DNA of 64,000 bases, from contig OZ244043.1 in the NCBI GenBank assembly GCA_965215215.1, positions 1,860,001-1,924,000 of the forward strand. The letters are read 5' to 3'. The notes under the pieces were generated by a model. The model saw only the letters and a program-made list of their open reading frames with translations. It did no database searches and was not told where the DNA came from. How positions within the stretch are numbered: position 1 is the stretch's first letter; each line of letters opens with the position of its first letter. Made by a program: the position numbers and the translations under genes. The DNA comes from CALDTK01 sp965215215. GTDB lineage: Bacteria > Bacteroidota > Bacteroidia > Chitinophagales > Saprospiraceae. Below, piece by piece: positions 9,825-17,651 of this stretch.

Positions 9825-10682
9825 ATGAACTTCAAAATGCTGTTTACAATCTGCGGGGCCTTCACGGCTATTGCGGCATCTGCGCAGGAAGGCTGCATTC
9901 AAAATTTCGACTCCGCGCCAAATGCCATCACCCTCGGCGTCGTCACCGCTTTCGGCCAAGATAACTTCGCGGGAGAGGCCGTAGTTTGGAATCCGAATCC
10001 GGATATGAAGGGAAACAGCACCGACAGCGTGCTACAGTTCACCAAGGCTGGCGGCGGACAGTTCTTCGCCGGCTTCACCTTTCAATTTCCAAAGGGACGG
10101 CTCGAGATCCCGGAGGAGCAGCCTCAAACACTAACCCTACAAGTTTGGGGGCCGCGCGAGGGGCAAGTAGTAGTGAAGATCGAACCCGAGGGCAGACCCC
10201 AGGAGGGCACCGGTAACATCTTTCCTATCAACGGTGACCTAAGCGTTCCACGTAGCTGGCGAACGCTCACGTACAATATTCCACCAGGTGCGGACGGAAG
10301 CAACCTCACCATCATCCCGGGCATCGATGAAGCGGCAACCACGGATGAGATCTGGTACGTCGATAACATCAGCTACGGAACCGGAGACTGCGGCAACACG
10401 GCGGCTACCCGTACCCCCAGAGCCGAAGTGGCCGTACTGACCGCCTCCCCCAACCCGGCACGCAGTAGCACGGACCTGACCCTCACCGCCGGCACCAGCC
10501 GAGTTCGGTTGCTCGACGCCGTGGGGAGGGTAGTGCGAACCCAGGACCTGCGGTTTGGTGCGAGCGACGGTCAGCGACTCCGGCTCGATCTAGCGGGCCT
10601 AGCTACCGGAAGCTACCTCGCCGTCGGCGAAGCTGCCGACGGCACGGTACTGGGGCGGGCTCGGCTAGTCGTGGAACAGTAG
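9825..10682 (+). CDS. Secreted T9SS-cargo protein, paralog A of a tandem pair
   Basis: 285 residues from the ATG at 9825, where the signal peptide begins (MNFKMLFTICGAFTAIAASAQ). An upstream in-frame start would bury it. A domain of about 190 residues (EGCIQNFDSAPNAITLG ... FAGFTFQFPKGRL ... VWGPREGQVVVKIEP ... LTIIPGIDE ... IWYVDNISYG) resembles carbohydrate-binding-like beta-sandwich modules in general shape, without a firm family. The last ~80 residues are a T9SS sorting domain (LTASPNPARSSTDLTLT ... VRLLDAVGRVV ... LATGSYLAVGEAADG). The next gene encodes a protein of the same length and the same layout, so this is a tandem duplication. Confidence 0.75.
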   Translation: MNFKMLFTICGAFTAIAASAQEGCIQNFDSAPNAITLGVVTAFGQDNFAGEAVVWNPNPDMKGNSTDSVLQFTKAGGGQFFAGFTFQFPKGRLEIPEEQPQTLTLQVWGPREGQVVVKIEPEGRPQEGTGNIFPINGDLSVPRSWRTLTYNIPPGADGSNLTIIPGIDEAATTDEIWYVDNISYGTGDCGNTAATRTPRAEVAVLTASPNPARSSTDLTLTAGTSRVRLLDAVGRVVRTQDLRFGASDGQRLRLDLAGLATGSYLAVGEAADGTVLGRARLVVEQ

Positions 10683-10759
10683 CCGTAGCTCGGGCAGAAT
10701 AATTACGAGGCACGGGGATCTAGTTAAAGAATTCCCGTAAAGTGTGTTTCTTCACCCGG

Positions 10760-10779
10760 GAATAACATTCAAGTTATTC
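10760..10779. promoter_or_regulatory. Inverted repeat upstream of T9SS paralog B
   Basis: GAATAAC - 6 bp - GTTATTC, a perfect 7-bp inverted repeat ending 22 bp before the start codon at 10802. It could be an operator or a leader hairpin. There is no direct evidence of function. Confidence 0.3.
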
Positions 10780-10801
10780 GTGCCTTCGCAAAACATCCCA
10801 G

Positions 10802-11659
10802 ATGAGACTACATACACTACTTCCCGCCTTGTTCGCCTTTGCCGCCGCTCCCGCTTTCGCGCAAGATGGTTGCCTTCAGGACTTTGAGTCCCAGCCAAAC
10901 ATCGTCTCTGACGGCAGCGCGGACGTGTTCACCAACGGAGCTTCGGACGATACGGGCCTAAGCGTCGTAGCCAATCCCGATCCCGTGGGTAACGCTAGCG
11001 ATAGCATCCTACAGTTCACCGAAGATGCTAACGGAGAGATCTTCGCCGGCTTCACGTTCCCCTTTCCCGGAGGCTCACTCGACTTTGTAGAGGGGGAGCC
11101 TCGCACCATTTCCATGTTGGTATGGGGACCACGCGCCGAGGATGTCATTCTAAAAATAGAGCCCGCGGGACAACCCGACGATGGCACCGGTAACATTGAG
11201 CCGGACGGCGGCACTCAACCTACTCCGAGCGCCTGGACGACGCTTACCTATACCATTCCCGACAATCTCAACGGAGGGAATATTACCATCATACCGGGCA
11301 TAACCACCACGCCCGCTGAAAACGCAATTTGGTACTTAGATAGCCTCGTGATCGGATCCGGATCTTGCGCGGGAGCCTCCGCCGTCCGCACCCTCCGCGC
11401 CGATGTAGCCACCCTCACCGCCGCCCCCAACCCAGCCGTCGGCTCCACCACCCTCACCGTTACCGAGGGTACCAGCGCCATCGGCCTCATCGACGCCGTA
11501 GGTCGCGAAGTGCTCACCCAGCAACTCGACTACAGCGCGAGCGCGGGCACCCGGGTGCAAGTCGACGTATCGGGCCTCGCCACCGGCAGCTACCTCGCCG
11601 TGGGCACCTCCGCCGACGGCACCGTACTCGGGCGCGCACGCATCGCGGTAGAGCAGTAG
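10802..11659 (+). CDS. Secreted T9SS-cargo protein, paralog B of a tandem pair
   Basis: 285 residues, the same length as its upstream neighbour and alignable along its whole length: QDGCLQDFESQPNIV, IFAGFTFPFPGGSLDF, VWGPRAEDVILKIEPAGQP, NITIIPGITTT, AIWYLDSLVIGSGSC. Signal peptide MRLHTLLPALFAFAAAPAFAQ. The C-terminal T9SS sorting domain (LTAAPNPAVGSTTLTV ... IGLIDAVGREV ... LATGSYLAVGTSADGTVLGRA) is the best-conserved part of the pair, as expected when the cargo halves diverge but the export signal is retained. A strong terminator-like hairpin follows 38 bp after the stop codon. Confidence 0.75.
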   Translation: MRLHTLLPALFAFAAAPAFAQDGCLQDFESQPNIVSDGSADVFTNGASDDTGLSVVANPDPVGNASDSILQFTEDANGEIFAGFTFPFPGGSLDFVEGEPRTISMLVWGPRAEDVILKIEPAGQPDDGTGNIEPDGGTQPTPSAWTTLTYTIPDNLNGGNITIIPGITTTPAENAIWYLDSLVIGSGSCAGASAVRTLRADVATLTAAPNPAVGSTTLTVTEGTSAIGLIDAVGREVLTQQLDYSASAGTRVQVDVSGLATGSYLAVGTSADGTVLGRARIAVEQ

Positions 11660-11696
11660 CGCCCGGCGCGAGTCAACTACTTTTGACCCGCTAACT

Positions 11697-11729
11697 GAGC
11701 CGGGCAGCCTCCTCGAGGCTGCCCGGCTC
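11697..11729 (+). terminator. Strong hairpin terminator
   Basis: Perfect 14-bp stem (GAGCCGGGCAGCCT and its complement) around a 5-base loop, followed by TCTACTTTG. It closes the T9SS paralog unit. The T-run is short, so termination efficiency is uncertain. Confidence 0.75.
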
Positions 11730-11765
11730 TCTACTTTGAAGTCAGCTCCCCCACCGCCCCCACCC

Positions 11766-12641
11766 ATGCGCTTCGCCCTCCTGGGAGCCGCCGGCTACAT
11801 CGCCCCCCGCCACCTCGCCGCCATCGCCGCCATCGGCGGAGAACTCGTGGCCGCGCACGATCCGCACGATTCCGTGGGTATCCTCGACCGCTACGCCCCC
11901 GAGGCCGCCTTCTTCACCCAGTACGAGCGCTTCGACCGCCACCTCGACAAGCTCCGCCGCGACGGCAAGGGCGTCGACTACCTCGTCGTGTGCTCCCCCA
12001 ACCACCTCCACGACGCTCACTGCCGCCTCGGCCTGCGCCTCGGCGCCGACGTGATCTGCGAGAAACCCATCACGCTCAACCCCTGGAACCTCGACGCCCT
12101 CCGCGAGCTCGAGACCGAATCCGACGGGCGCGTCTGGTGCATCCTCCAATCCCGCCTCCACCCCGGCTTCGCCCAGCTGCAGGCCCTCGCCCAAACCACC
12201 GAGCGCGCCCAGATCAACATCCGCTACGTCACCCCCCGCGGGCCCTGGTACCGCTACTCCTGGAAGGGCGACCCCGCTCGCTCCGGCGGGGTGGTGGCCA
12301 ACATCGGTATCCACCTCTTCGACGCCCTGCTCACCGCCTTCGGGGCCGCCGCGCGTTTTAGCGTAAGCGAGCTGGGCGTGGAGCACGCCGCCGGACGGCT
12401 TTCGCTAAAACACGCCGAGGTAGATTGGACGCTCAGCGTGCGCGCCGAAGACCTGCCCACCGGCTACCGGGGCGCCTACCGCCTCTTCGAAGTGGACGGG
12501 GAGCCGGTGGATTTCAGTACCGGCTTCGAGGACCTCCACCTGTCCAGCTACCGGCGGATCCTCGGCGGCGAGGGCTTCGGCCTGGAGGCCGCCCGGCCGG
12601 CCGTGGAGCTCGTTTCGCGACTGCGCAACGCTCGACCGTGA
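11766..12641 (+). CDS. Gfo/Idh/MocA oxidoreductase, WlbA/WbpB-like
   Basis: 291 residues from the ATG at 11766. The N-terminal Rossmann fold reads MRFALLGAAGYIAPRHL; then come SVGILDRYAPEAAFF, VVCSPNHLHDAH and ICEKPITLNPWNLDAL, where EKP carries the lysine typical of the family. This set of motifs is characteristic of the UDP-GlcNAc-uronate 3-dehydrogenases WlbA/WbpB, which make the 3-oxo sugar used for 2,3-diacetamido sugars of LPS or capsule. The partner aminotransferase and acetyltransferase genes are not in the window, so the exact substrate is an inference. The start 30 bp upstream would only add a Pro-rich tail. Confidence 0.8.
   Translation: MRFALLGAAGYIAPRHLAAIAAIGGELVAAHDPHDSVGILDRYAPEAAFFTQYERFDRHLDKLRRDGKGVDYLVVCSPNHLHDAHCRLGLRLGADVICEKPITLNPWNLDALRELETESDGRVWCILQSRLHPGFAQLQALAQTTERAQINIRYVTPRGPWYRYSWKGDPARSGGVVANIGIHLFDALLTAFGAAARFSVSELGVEHAAGRLSLKHAEVDWTLSVRAEDLPTGYRGAYRLFEVDGEPVDFSTGFEDLHLSSYRRILGGEGFGLEAARPAVELVSRLRNARP
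12398..12411 (+). repeat. 14-mer GCTTTCGCYAAAAC, copy 2 (Y = T)
   Basis: Exact copy inside the Gfo/Idh/MocA gene, read there as R-L-S-L-K-H, a codon phase different from the other coding copies. Confidence 0.7.
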
Positions 12642-12695
12642 AAGTTTAAGCGACTTTTACCGTTTAGCGTGGCGCACGACCAAAGGACCACCCCC

Positions 12696-14261
12696 ATGGC
12701 TCATCCCGTTCTCAACCTCTTCAACGCGGCCTTCGGCCAGTACCTCCGCTGGCGCATGCCCCGCCTCGAGCGCACGATGCGCAGCGCGGGGGAGTTTCAA
12801 GACCGGTGGCTCGACTACCTGCTCATCCACGGGCGCCACACCGACTTCGGCAAGCGGCACGGCCTGCGCGACGCGCGCGGCTACGACGAGTTCCGCGAGC
12901 AGGTACCCGTGCGCGACTACGACGGGCACCTGCCCTACATCAACCGCATGCTCGACGGCGAGCGCTCGGTACTTTGGCCGGGCTTCGTGGAGTGGTTCGC
13001 CAAATCCTCCGGCACGACATCAGCGCGCTCGAAGTACCTGCCCGTCTCGGGTGAGAACCTGCACACCAACCACCTGCGTGGCAGCTGGGACGCGATGAGC
13101 TTCTATTACGCCCAGCGCCCGGACGCCAACGTGTTCGCCGGTAAAAATCTCGTGATGGGGGGTTCCATCCAGGAGACCCGCCCCTCCGGCGCCAAGCTCG
13201 GCGACGTGTCCGCCGTGATGCTCGCCAATTTTCCGTCCGTAGCGAGGCCCTGCTACACGCCCTCCTTCGAGACGATGCTGATGAGCGACTACGAGGCGAA
13301 GCTCGAACGTACCGCCCGCGAGTCGATGGACGAGGACGTGCGCCTCATCGGCGGCGTACCCAACTGGACGATGCTGCTCATGCGCCGCATCCTCGAGCTC
13401 AAGGGCGCCGGCACCATGCGCGAGGTGTGGCCCAACTTCAGCCTCTTTACCCACGGCGGCATCTCCTTCGAGCCCTACGCCGAGCAATTCCGTGCACTCG
13501 TAGGCCCCGGGGATTTCGACTTCCTCGAGATCTACAACGCCTCCGAGGGTTACTTCGGACTGCGCGACGACCTCAACCGCGGCGACATGCTCCTGCTCGT
13601 GGACAGTGGCGTATTCTACGAGTTCGTGCCCCAGGCGGAGTGGGGGAGGGAGTACCCGCGCGCCGTACCCCTCGCCGAGGTGGAACCCGGCGTTACCTAC
13701 GGCATGGTGATCACCACCAACGCCGGACTTTGGCGCTACGACCTCGGCGACGCCGTTCAGTTCACGGGCACCAACCCCTACCGCTTCCGCATCACGGGTC
13801 GCACCCGGCAGTTCATCAACACCTTTGGGGAGGAGGTGATGGTCGACAACACCGACCGCGCCGTAGCCCTCGCCTGCCGCGAGCTCGACTGCGCCGTAGC
13901 GGAGTACACCGCCGCCCCCGTATTCCTCGACACCGCCACCGGCCGCGGCGCCCACGAGTGGATCGTGGAATTCAGTAGCCCCCCGCACTCCCTGCAGGCT
14001 TTCGCCAAAACGCTCGACGCGACGCTCCAGGACCTCAACAGCGACTACGCCGCTAAACGCAAGCGCGACGTTGTGCTCGCTCCGCTCATCCTCAACGTCG
14101 TGCCCGGGGGCACGTTCGACACCTGGATGAAGGCACGCGGTAAGTTCGGTGGCCAGGGCAAGGTGCCGCGCTTGAGCACCGACCGCGCGTACGTAGCGGA
14201 GCTCCTCGCGCGCGGTCCGGCACGACGCGTTGGCCCGGCGCTGATCGGGGCCGAAGCGTAG
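12696..14261 (+). CDS. GH3 auxin-responsive-promoter family protein (acyl-adenylate/amido synthetase fold)
   Basis: 521 residues from the ATG at 12696; a GTG 27 bp upstream is possible. Family blocks: HTDFGKRHGL, YDEFREQVPVRDYD, FAKSSGTTSARSKYLP (the ATP/AMP-binding P-loop-like motif), NLVMGGS, EIYNASEGYFGL, YDLGDAVQF and INTFGEEVMVDN. Plant GH3 enzymes join amino acids to plant hormones; bacterial homologs are common in Bacteroidota but their substrates are unknown. It overlaps the next gene by one base (TAGTG), so the two are probably translationally linked. Confidence 0.88.
   Translation: MAHPVLNLFNAAFGQYLRWRMPRLERTMRSAGEFQDRWLDYLLIHGRHTDFGKRHGLRDARGYDEFREQVPVRDYDGHLPYINRMLDGERSVLWPGFVEWFAKSSGTTSARSKYLPVSGENLHTNHLRGSWDAMSFYYAQRPDANVFAGKNLVMGGSIQETRPSGAKLGDVSAVMLANFPSVARPCYTPSFETMLMSDYEAKLERTARESMDEDVRLIGGVPNWTMLLMRRILELKGAGTMREVWPNFSLFTHGGISFEPYAEQFRALVGPGDFDFLEIYNASEGYFGLRDDLNRGDMLLLVDSGVFYEFVPQAEWGREYPRAVPLAEVEPGVTYGMVITTNAGLWRYDLGDAVQFTGTNPYRFRITGRTRQFINTFGEEVMVDNTDRAVALACRELDCAVAEYTAAPVFLDTATGRGAHEWIVEFSSPPHSLQAFAKTLDATLQDLNSDYAAKRKRDVVLAPLILNVVPGGTFDTWMKARGKFGGQGKVPRLSTDRAYVAELLARGPARRVGPALIGAEA
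13998..14011 (+). repeat. 14-mer GCTTTCGCYAAAAC, copy 3 (Y = C)
   Basis: Exact copy inside the GH3 gene, read in frame as A-F-A-K-T. Confidence 0.7.
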
Positions 14262-14569
14262 TGGCCGCACCCGATCGGCCCGGACTCGACCTGTCGGTAG
14301 CCTCGTCCGAGCTACCGGAGGCCGAAGTACTGAGGTTACTCGCCGCCCAGATCCAGCACCTCCTGCTCACCCAGCGCGATTGGCTCCTCGGTAAGCTCTA
14401 CCGCCTCGACGTTCGCGAGGCGGACATCCGGGCGGCGCTCCGGAACCCGGTGCCCGAGTTACCGGCCCGGGCCTTAGCGCGACTCGTGCTCGCGCGCCAC
14501 CGCGAACGCGTGCGCACCAAAGCCCGGTTTAGCTCGCCACCGCTCGACGACGAAGACTTACGTTGGTAG
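14261..14569 (+). CDS. Small conserved-looking protein between GH3 gene and recO, unknown
   Basis: 102 residues from a GTG that overlaps the stop of the GH3 gene by one base. It appears all-helical and charged (LRLLAAQIQHLLLTQRDWLLGKLYRLDVREADIRAAL ending at ARFSSPPLDDEDLRW is its core, quoted here in pieces: LLLTQRDWLLGKLYRLDV, ALARLVLARHRERVRTK). No signal peptide or membrane helix. It sits 16 bp upstream of recO in the same direction, suggesting one operon. I do not recognise a characterised family. Codon use matches the neighbours, which supports it as a real gene. Confidence 0.65.
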   Translation: MAAPDRPGLDLSVASSELPEAEVLRLLAAQIQHLLLTQRDWLLGKLYRLDVREADIRAALRNPVPELPARALARLVLARHRERVRTKARFSSPPLDDEDLRW

Positions 14570-14585
14570 CCTCCACTGACTACTC

Positions 14586-15314
14586 ATGATCATCAAAACG
14601 CGCGGCATTTGCCTCCACACCCGCAAGTATGCGGAGACCAGCGTCATCGCCGAAATTTACACGGAGGAGAAGGGTCTGCAGTCGTACATCATCAGCTCGG
14701 TTCGGACGCCCAAGCCCCGCGTTCACCCGAGCTTATTGCAACCCGGCAGCCTACTCGATATGGTGGCCTACTTCCGCACGGACGGCGGACTGTTTCGCAC
14801 CAAGGAGATCCGCTCGGCCTACACCTACCGGCGGATCCCCTTCGAGCTGCCACGCGGTTCGGTAGCCCTGTTTACGGCTGAAGTTTTACTGAAAGTGTTG
14901 CGCGAGAGCGAGCCCGCGGGCGACCTGTTCGGATTCGTGAACGACTTCCTCGTCTTCGTGGATACGAGCTCCGCCGGCCTGGCGAACCTGCCCGCCTACT
15001 TTCTCGTACGCCTCATGGAATACTTCGGCTTCCAACCGGAGCAACCCAACTTCGGTGCCCCCCACTACTTCGACATCTCACAAGGGCACTTCCTTCCCGA
15101 AGAGCCGAACTACGGACGTTTTGCGCCGCCGGAGGTTTCCGCCTTCCTCCTCGCGCTCGGCGGAGCGCCCCTCGGGGCGGTGCCTTCCATCTCAGCGGGG
15201 CGCGAGGTCCGGACTTCCGCCACGAATACCCTTCTGGAGTATTTCCAAGTTCACCTCGAACGCTTCTCCGGGGTCACCAGCCACCGCGTATTCGCCGAGG
15301 TTTTGCGCGCTTGA
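14586..15314 (+). CDS. recO: DNA repair protein RecO
   Basis: 242 residues, a normal length. RecO loads RecA onto SSB-coated DNA together with RecR in the RecFOR pathway. The N-terminal OB-fold is clear: MIIKTRGICLHTRKYAETSV, VIAEIYTEEKGLQSYI, PSLLQPGSLLDMVAYFR. The helical C-terminal half (AEVLLKVLRESEP, FVNDFLVF, YFLVRLMEYFGFQP) matches the Bacteroidota form, which lacks the zinc-finger cysteines of some other RecO proteins; none are seen here either. Confidence 0.92.
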   Translation: MIIKTRGICLHTRKYAETSVIAEIYTEEKGLQSYIISSVRTPKPRVHPSLLQPGSLLDMVAYFRTDGGLFRTKEIRSAYTYRRIPFELPRGSVALFTAEVLLKVLRESEPAGDLFGFVNDFLVFVDTSSAGLANLPAYFLVRLMEYFGFQPEQPNFGAPHYFDISQGHFLPEEPNYGRFAPPEVSAFLLALGGAPLGAVPSISAGREVRTSATNTLLEYFQVHLERFSGVTSHRVFAEVLRA

Positions 15315-15391
15315 GGCATTAGCTTACATTGGGGTAGCTGGTGCAGGCCGTCTCGGTTGGGGCATTATTCTTGATTAGCACTATACACTAT

Positions 15392-16168
15392 ATGATTACC
15401 CGCTACTTACCCATTACGGTTTTTTGCTGCCTATTTGGATTTGCCTCGGTTGATGCCGTGGCGCAGGGTGATATCGCTCCCGAAATTGGGCAAATTGTAC
15501 TCAAGCCGACCATCCCAGCGAGTTACGTAGGTTGCGCTTCGGCCAACCGTAGCGAGGAAGAACGGGCGGCCTGCTCGGCGAGCAAGGTCAACGCACACAT
15601 CGCACGAACGCTCAACTACCCGGAGTCCGCTCGCGAAGAACGGATCCAGGGGGTCGTGATGGTCTCCTTCGTGCTCGACACCGAGGGCGCCGTGCAGCGC
15701 GTGAAGGTGTTACGCGACATCGGTGGTGGCTGCGGGCAGGAGGCGAAGCGCGTCGTCGAAGCCATGCCCGACTGGGCACCCGCTTCCGACAAAGGTCGCC
15801 TGGTCGCCACGCAGTTTACCCTGCCCATCAGCTTCGGCCTTACGGAGGGCATGTTCGACTACGAGCTTTCGTTCGGCGACCTACCCGACGGCGAGGTATA
15901 CATGGACGAGGTCATCGACGTCGTCAGCAGCACCACCCCCAAGGTCACCGACGGGCAGGGTGCCCCGCTTCCGATCACGGAGGTCGTCTACACTTTCGAG
16001 CGCGGTGGGGATCGCCGGCAGCTCGTTACCACCGGGGGCAAGAGTCCGGGTCGCACGGAGTTCAAGGAGTTTATGGGACGCCGCCCCGGCCGCCTCACGA
16101 TCGAGGCCAACGTGGTCGAGGGCATGGACATCCGTCCCGTGTCCCGCGCCTTCGTGGTGGTGCGGTAG
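15392..16168 (+). CDS. Secreted TonB C-terminal-domain protein
   Basis: 258 residues from the ATG at 15392, which starts a signal peptide (MITRYLPITVFCCLFGFASVDAVAQ). Residues about 68-150 form a TonB C-terminal domain: HIARTLNYPESAREERIQG, VMVSFVLDTEGAVQRVKVL, QFTLPISFG. There is no membrane anchor or proline-rich spacer, so it is not a classical TonB. Such free domains are frequent in Bacteroidota and may bind receptors or the cell wall. The last ~100 residues (VYMDEVIDVVS ... RRPGRLTIEANVVEG) are unassigned. Upstream is recO, downstream and convergent is yjbQ, two bases away. Confidence 0.75.
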   Translation: MITRYLPITVFCCLFGFASVDAVAQGDIAPEIGQIVLKPTIPASYVGCASANRSEEERAACSASKVNAHIARTLNYPESAREERIQGVVMVSFVLDTEGAVQRVKVLRDIGGGCGQEAKRVVEAMPDWAPASDKGRLVATQFTLPISFGLTEGMFDYELSFGDLPDGEVYMDEVIDVVSSTTPKVTDGQGAPLPITEVVYTFERGGDRRQLVTTGGKSPGRTEFKEFMGRRPGRLTIEANVVEGMDIRPVSRAFVVVR

Positions 16169-16169
16169 G

Positions 16170-16586
16170 TCAGGTCAGGACGGACGCGACCATCCAGCGG
16201 CCACTCGCTCGATCGCGAAATTCGCACAGGTAGACCCCCTGCCAGGTACCGAGCAGGAGCCGCCCCCGCTCGAAGGGCAAGCTCAGTGCGCTACCGGTTA
16301 CCGTTGCCTTCACGTGGGCGGGCATGTCGTCCGGTCCCTCGAGCGTATGCCGGAGGCCCGGAAGGTTCTCCGGGACCAGTCGCTCGAAGTACAACCCGTA
16401 ATCGTGCCGCACGTCGGGGTCCGCATTTTCGTTCAGGGTGAGCCCCGCCGAGGTGTGCTGCAACAGGAGCTGCAACATCCCCGCACCATCGAGCCTCGTG
16501 CCGAGGGCGGCGAGAATCTCTTGCGTTACGAGGTGGAAGCCACGGACTCGTGACTTCAGTTGAAAGCGATGATGTCGGACCGGCAC
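16170..16586 (-). CDS. yjbQ: YjbQ/UPF0047 family protein (secondary thiamine-phosphate synthase-like)
   Basis: 138 residues from a GTG that overlaps the stop of the upstream ArsR-type gene by one base. All family signatures are present: LLLQHTSAGLTLNENADPDV, GPDDMPAHVKATVTGSALSL and LGTWQGVYLCEFRDR. Members show weak thiamine-phosphate synthase activity, but their main role is unsettled. The one-base overlap suggests co-transcription with the regulator at 16586-16921. Confidence 0.9.
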   Translation of the reverse strand: MPVRHHRFQLKSRVRGFHLVTQEILAALGTRLDGAGMLQLLLQHTSAGLTLNENADPDVRHDYGLYFERLVPENLPGLRHTLEGPDDMPAHVKATVTGSALSLPFERGRLLLGTWQGVYLCEFRDRASGRWMVASVLT

Positions 16587-16921
16587 TACGCCTCGATCAC
16601 CGGCCCGGTGCCGAGGAAATGGCGTACGGCTTGGGTGACGCGACCGAGGCGCTCCTCCACCACGCGGTACACCACGAATTTTCCTTCTCGCTCGGTAGCG
16701 ACGAGACCGGCGCGGCGGAGGATACGTAGGTGCTGGGAGGTAAGCGACTGCTCGATGTCTAGGTCCTGGTAAATGGACTGCACCGCCGCGCTGCCGCGCA
16801 TTTCGATGTAGTTGATGAGGCGTATGCGCAGGGGGTGGGCGAGGGCGCGGAGGACGTCGCTCGACTTATCGAGGGAGACCTGAGTAAACGGGGCGGAGGC
16901 TTCAGGCATGGCTGATTTCAT
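16586..16921 (-). CDS. ArsR-type winged-helix regulator lacking cysteines
   Basis: 111 residues from the ATG at 16921 (a GTG at 16930 adds three). The winged-helix fold is clear: ALAHPLRIRLINYIEMRGS, VQSIYQDLDIEQSLTSQHLRILRRAGLVATEREGKFVVYRV. The protein has no cysteine, so it lacks the CxC metal site of ArsR/SmtB sensors, and any inducer is unknown. It is upstream of yjbQ and overlaps it by one base. A second, similar regulator is encoded 200 bp upstream on the same strand; the shared EQS-SQHL-ILRRAG-TEREGKF pattern shows they are paralogs. Confidence 0.85.
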   Translation of the reverse strand: MKSAMPEASAPFTQVSLDKSSDVLRALAHPLRIRLINYIEMRGSAAVQSIYQDLDIEQSLTSQHLRILRRAGLVATEREGKFVVYRVVEERLGRVTQAVRHFLGTGPVIEA

Positions 16922-17048
16922 AGTGTTCACTCCAAATAAAGCAAACTGCGGCCAGCCGACAAACTCCCCGACGAATATTTATCGTTTGCCCTTTTCGTAT
17001 AACAATTTATTGTTAGGCATAAGCACCTACTTACCAAAGATTACGCAC

Positions 17049-17083
17049 AAAAGGGTCACTCACCACCGGTGAATGACCCTTTT
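17049..17083 (-). terminator. Hairpin terminator between the two ArsR-type genes
   Basis: Near-perfect stem (AAAAGGGTCAYTCACC paired around ACC), with a run of T on either strand, so it could act both ways. It lies just downstream of the gene at 17126-17464. Confidence 0.7.
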
Positions 17084-17125
17084 AGAAATATTCAGGATCG
17101 CGCCTCAGCGCGATGAGTAGACGTT

Positions 17126-17464
17126 CTATTCGGCCAACTCGTTGACCAAGCGACTGATCTGACCGAGACGAGCCGGATCGATCGAGTAGAAGATGAACTT
17201 GCCCTCACGCTCCGTACGGACAACGCCCGCGCGTCGGAGGATGGCGAGGTGCTGCGAGGCCACACTTTGCTCGAGACGGAGTTTGATGTAGATGTCGGTA
17301 ACCGTCATGCGATCGCTCTCCATGAGGAGTGAAATCATGCCCTGCCGCAGGTCGTGGTTTACGGCTCGCAATACGAGCACGGCTTTGCGGAGATCACCGT
17401 AATCCAATTCGGCGCCTCCCGCACTGCTCTTCAGAGCAGTGATGTCATTTTGTACTTTTCCCAT
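17126..17464 (-). CDS. ArsR-type winged-helix regulator lacking cysteines (paralog)
   Basis: 112 residues. Winged helix: LRAVNHDLRQGMISLLMES, VTDIYIKLRLEQSVASQHLAILRRAGVVRTEREGKFIFYSI. As in its paralog there are no cysteines, so no classical metal site. It stands alone with its own terminator downstream and a candidate promoter about 120 bp upstream. The target genes are unknown; autoregulation would be usual for the family. Confidence 0.85.
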   Translation of the reverse strand: MGKVQNDITALKSSAGGAELDYGDLRKAVLVLRAVNHDLRQGMISLLMESDRMTVTDIYIKLRLEQSVASQHLAILRRAGVVRTEREGKFIFYSIDPARLGQISRLVNELAE

Positions 17465-17584
17465 GAAGTCTGTTTTCTCAAGTATGTAGTATGCCTAAGT
17501 CTAAAACTGTGCCGATCCAATACATGACCGGAAACCGTCAATCATAATGTTGCTCACCCCTGGGCATTAACCCGTGGTTGAATA

Positions 17585-17592
17585 CAAATATA
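17585..17592 (-). promoter_or_regulatory. Candidate Bacteroidota -7 box (TATATTTG)
   Basis: On the minus strand the sequence reads TATATTTG, a full match to the Bacteroidota -7 consensus TAnnTTTG. It is 120 bp upstream of the ArsR-type gene at 17464. No good -33 element is visible at the usual spacing, so confidence is modest. Confidence 0.4.
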
Positions 17593-17651
17593 CATGCATA
17601 CTGGTATTTGGTACATTGTGTAAGTATGACATTATCCACAGCTCGGCAAGA

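Noticed and set aside
13020..14270. 416-codon minus-strand frame across the GH3 gene
   Set aside because: Antisense shadow; GH3 family motifs are complete on the plus strand.
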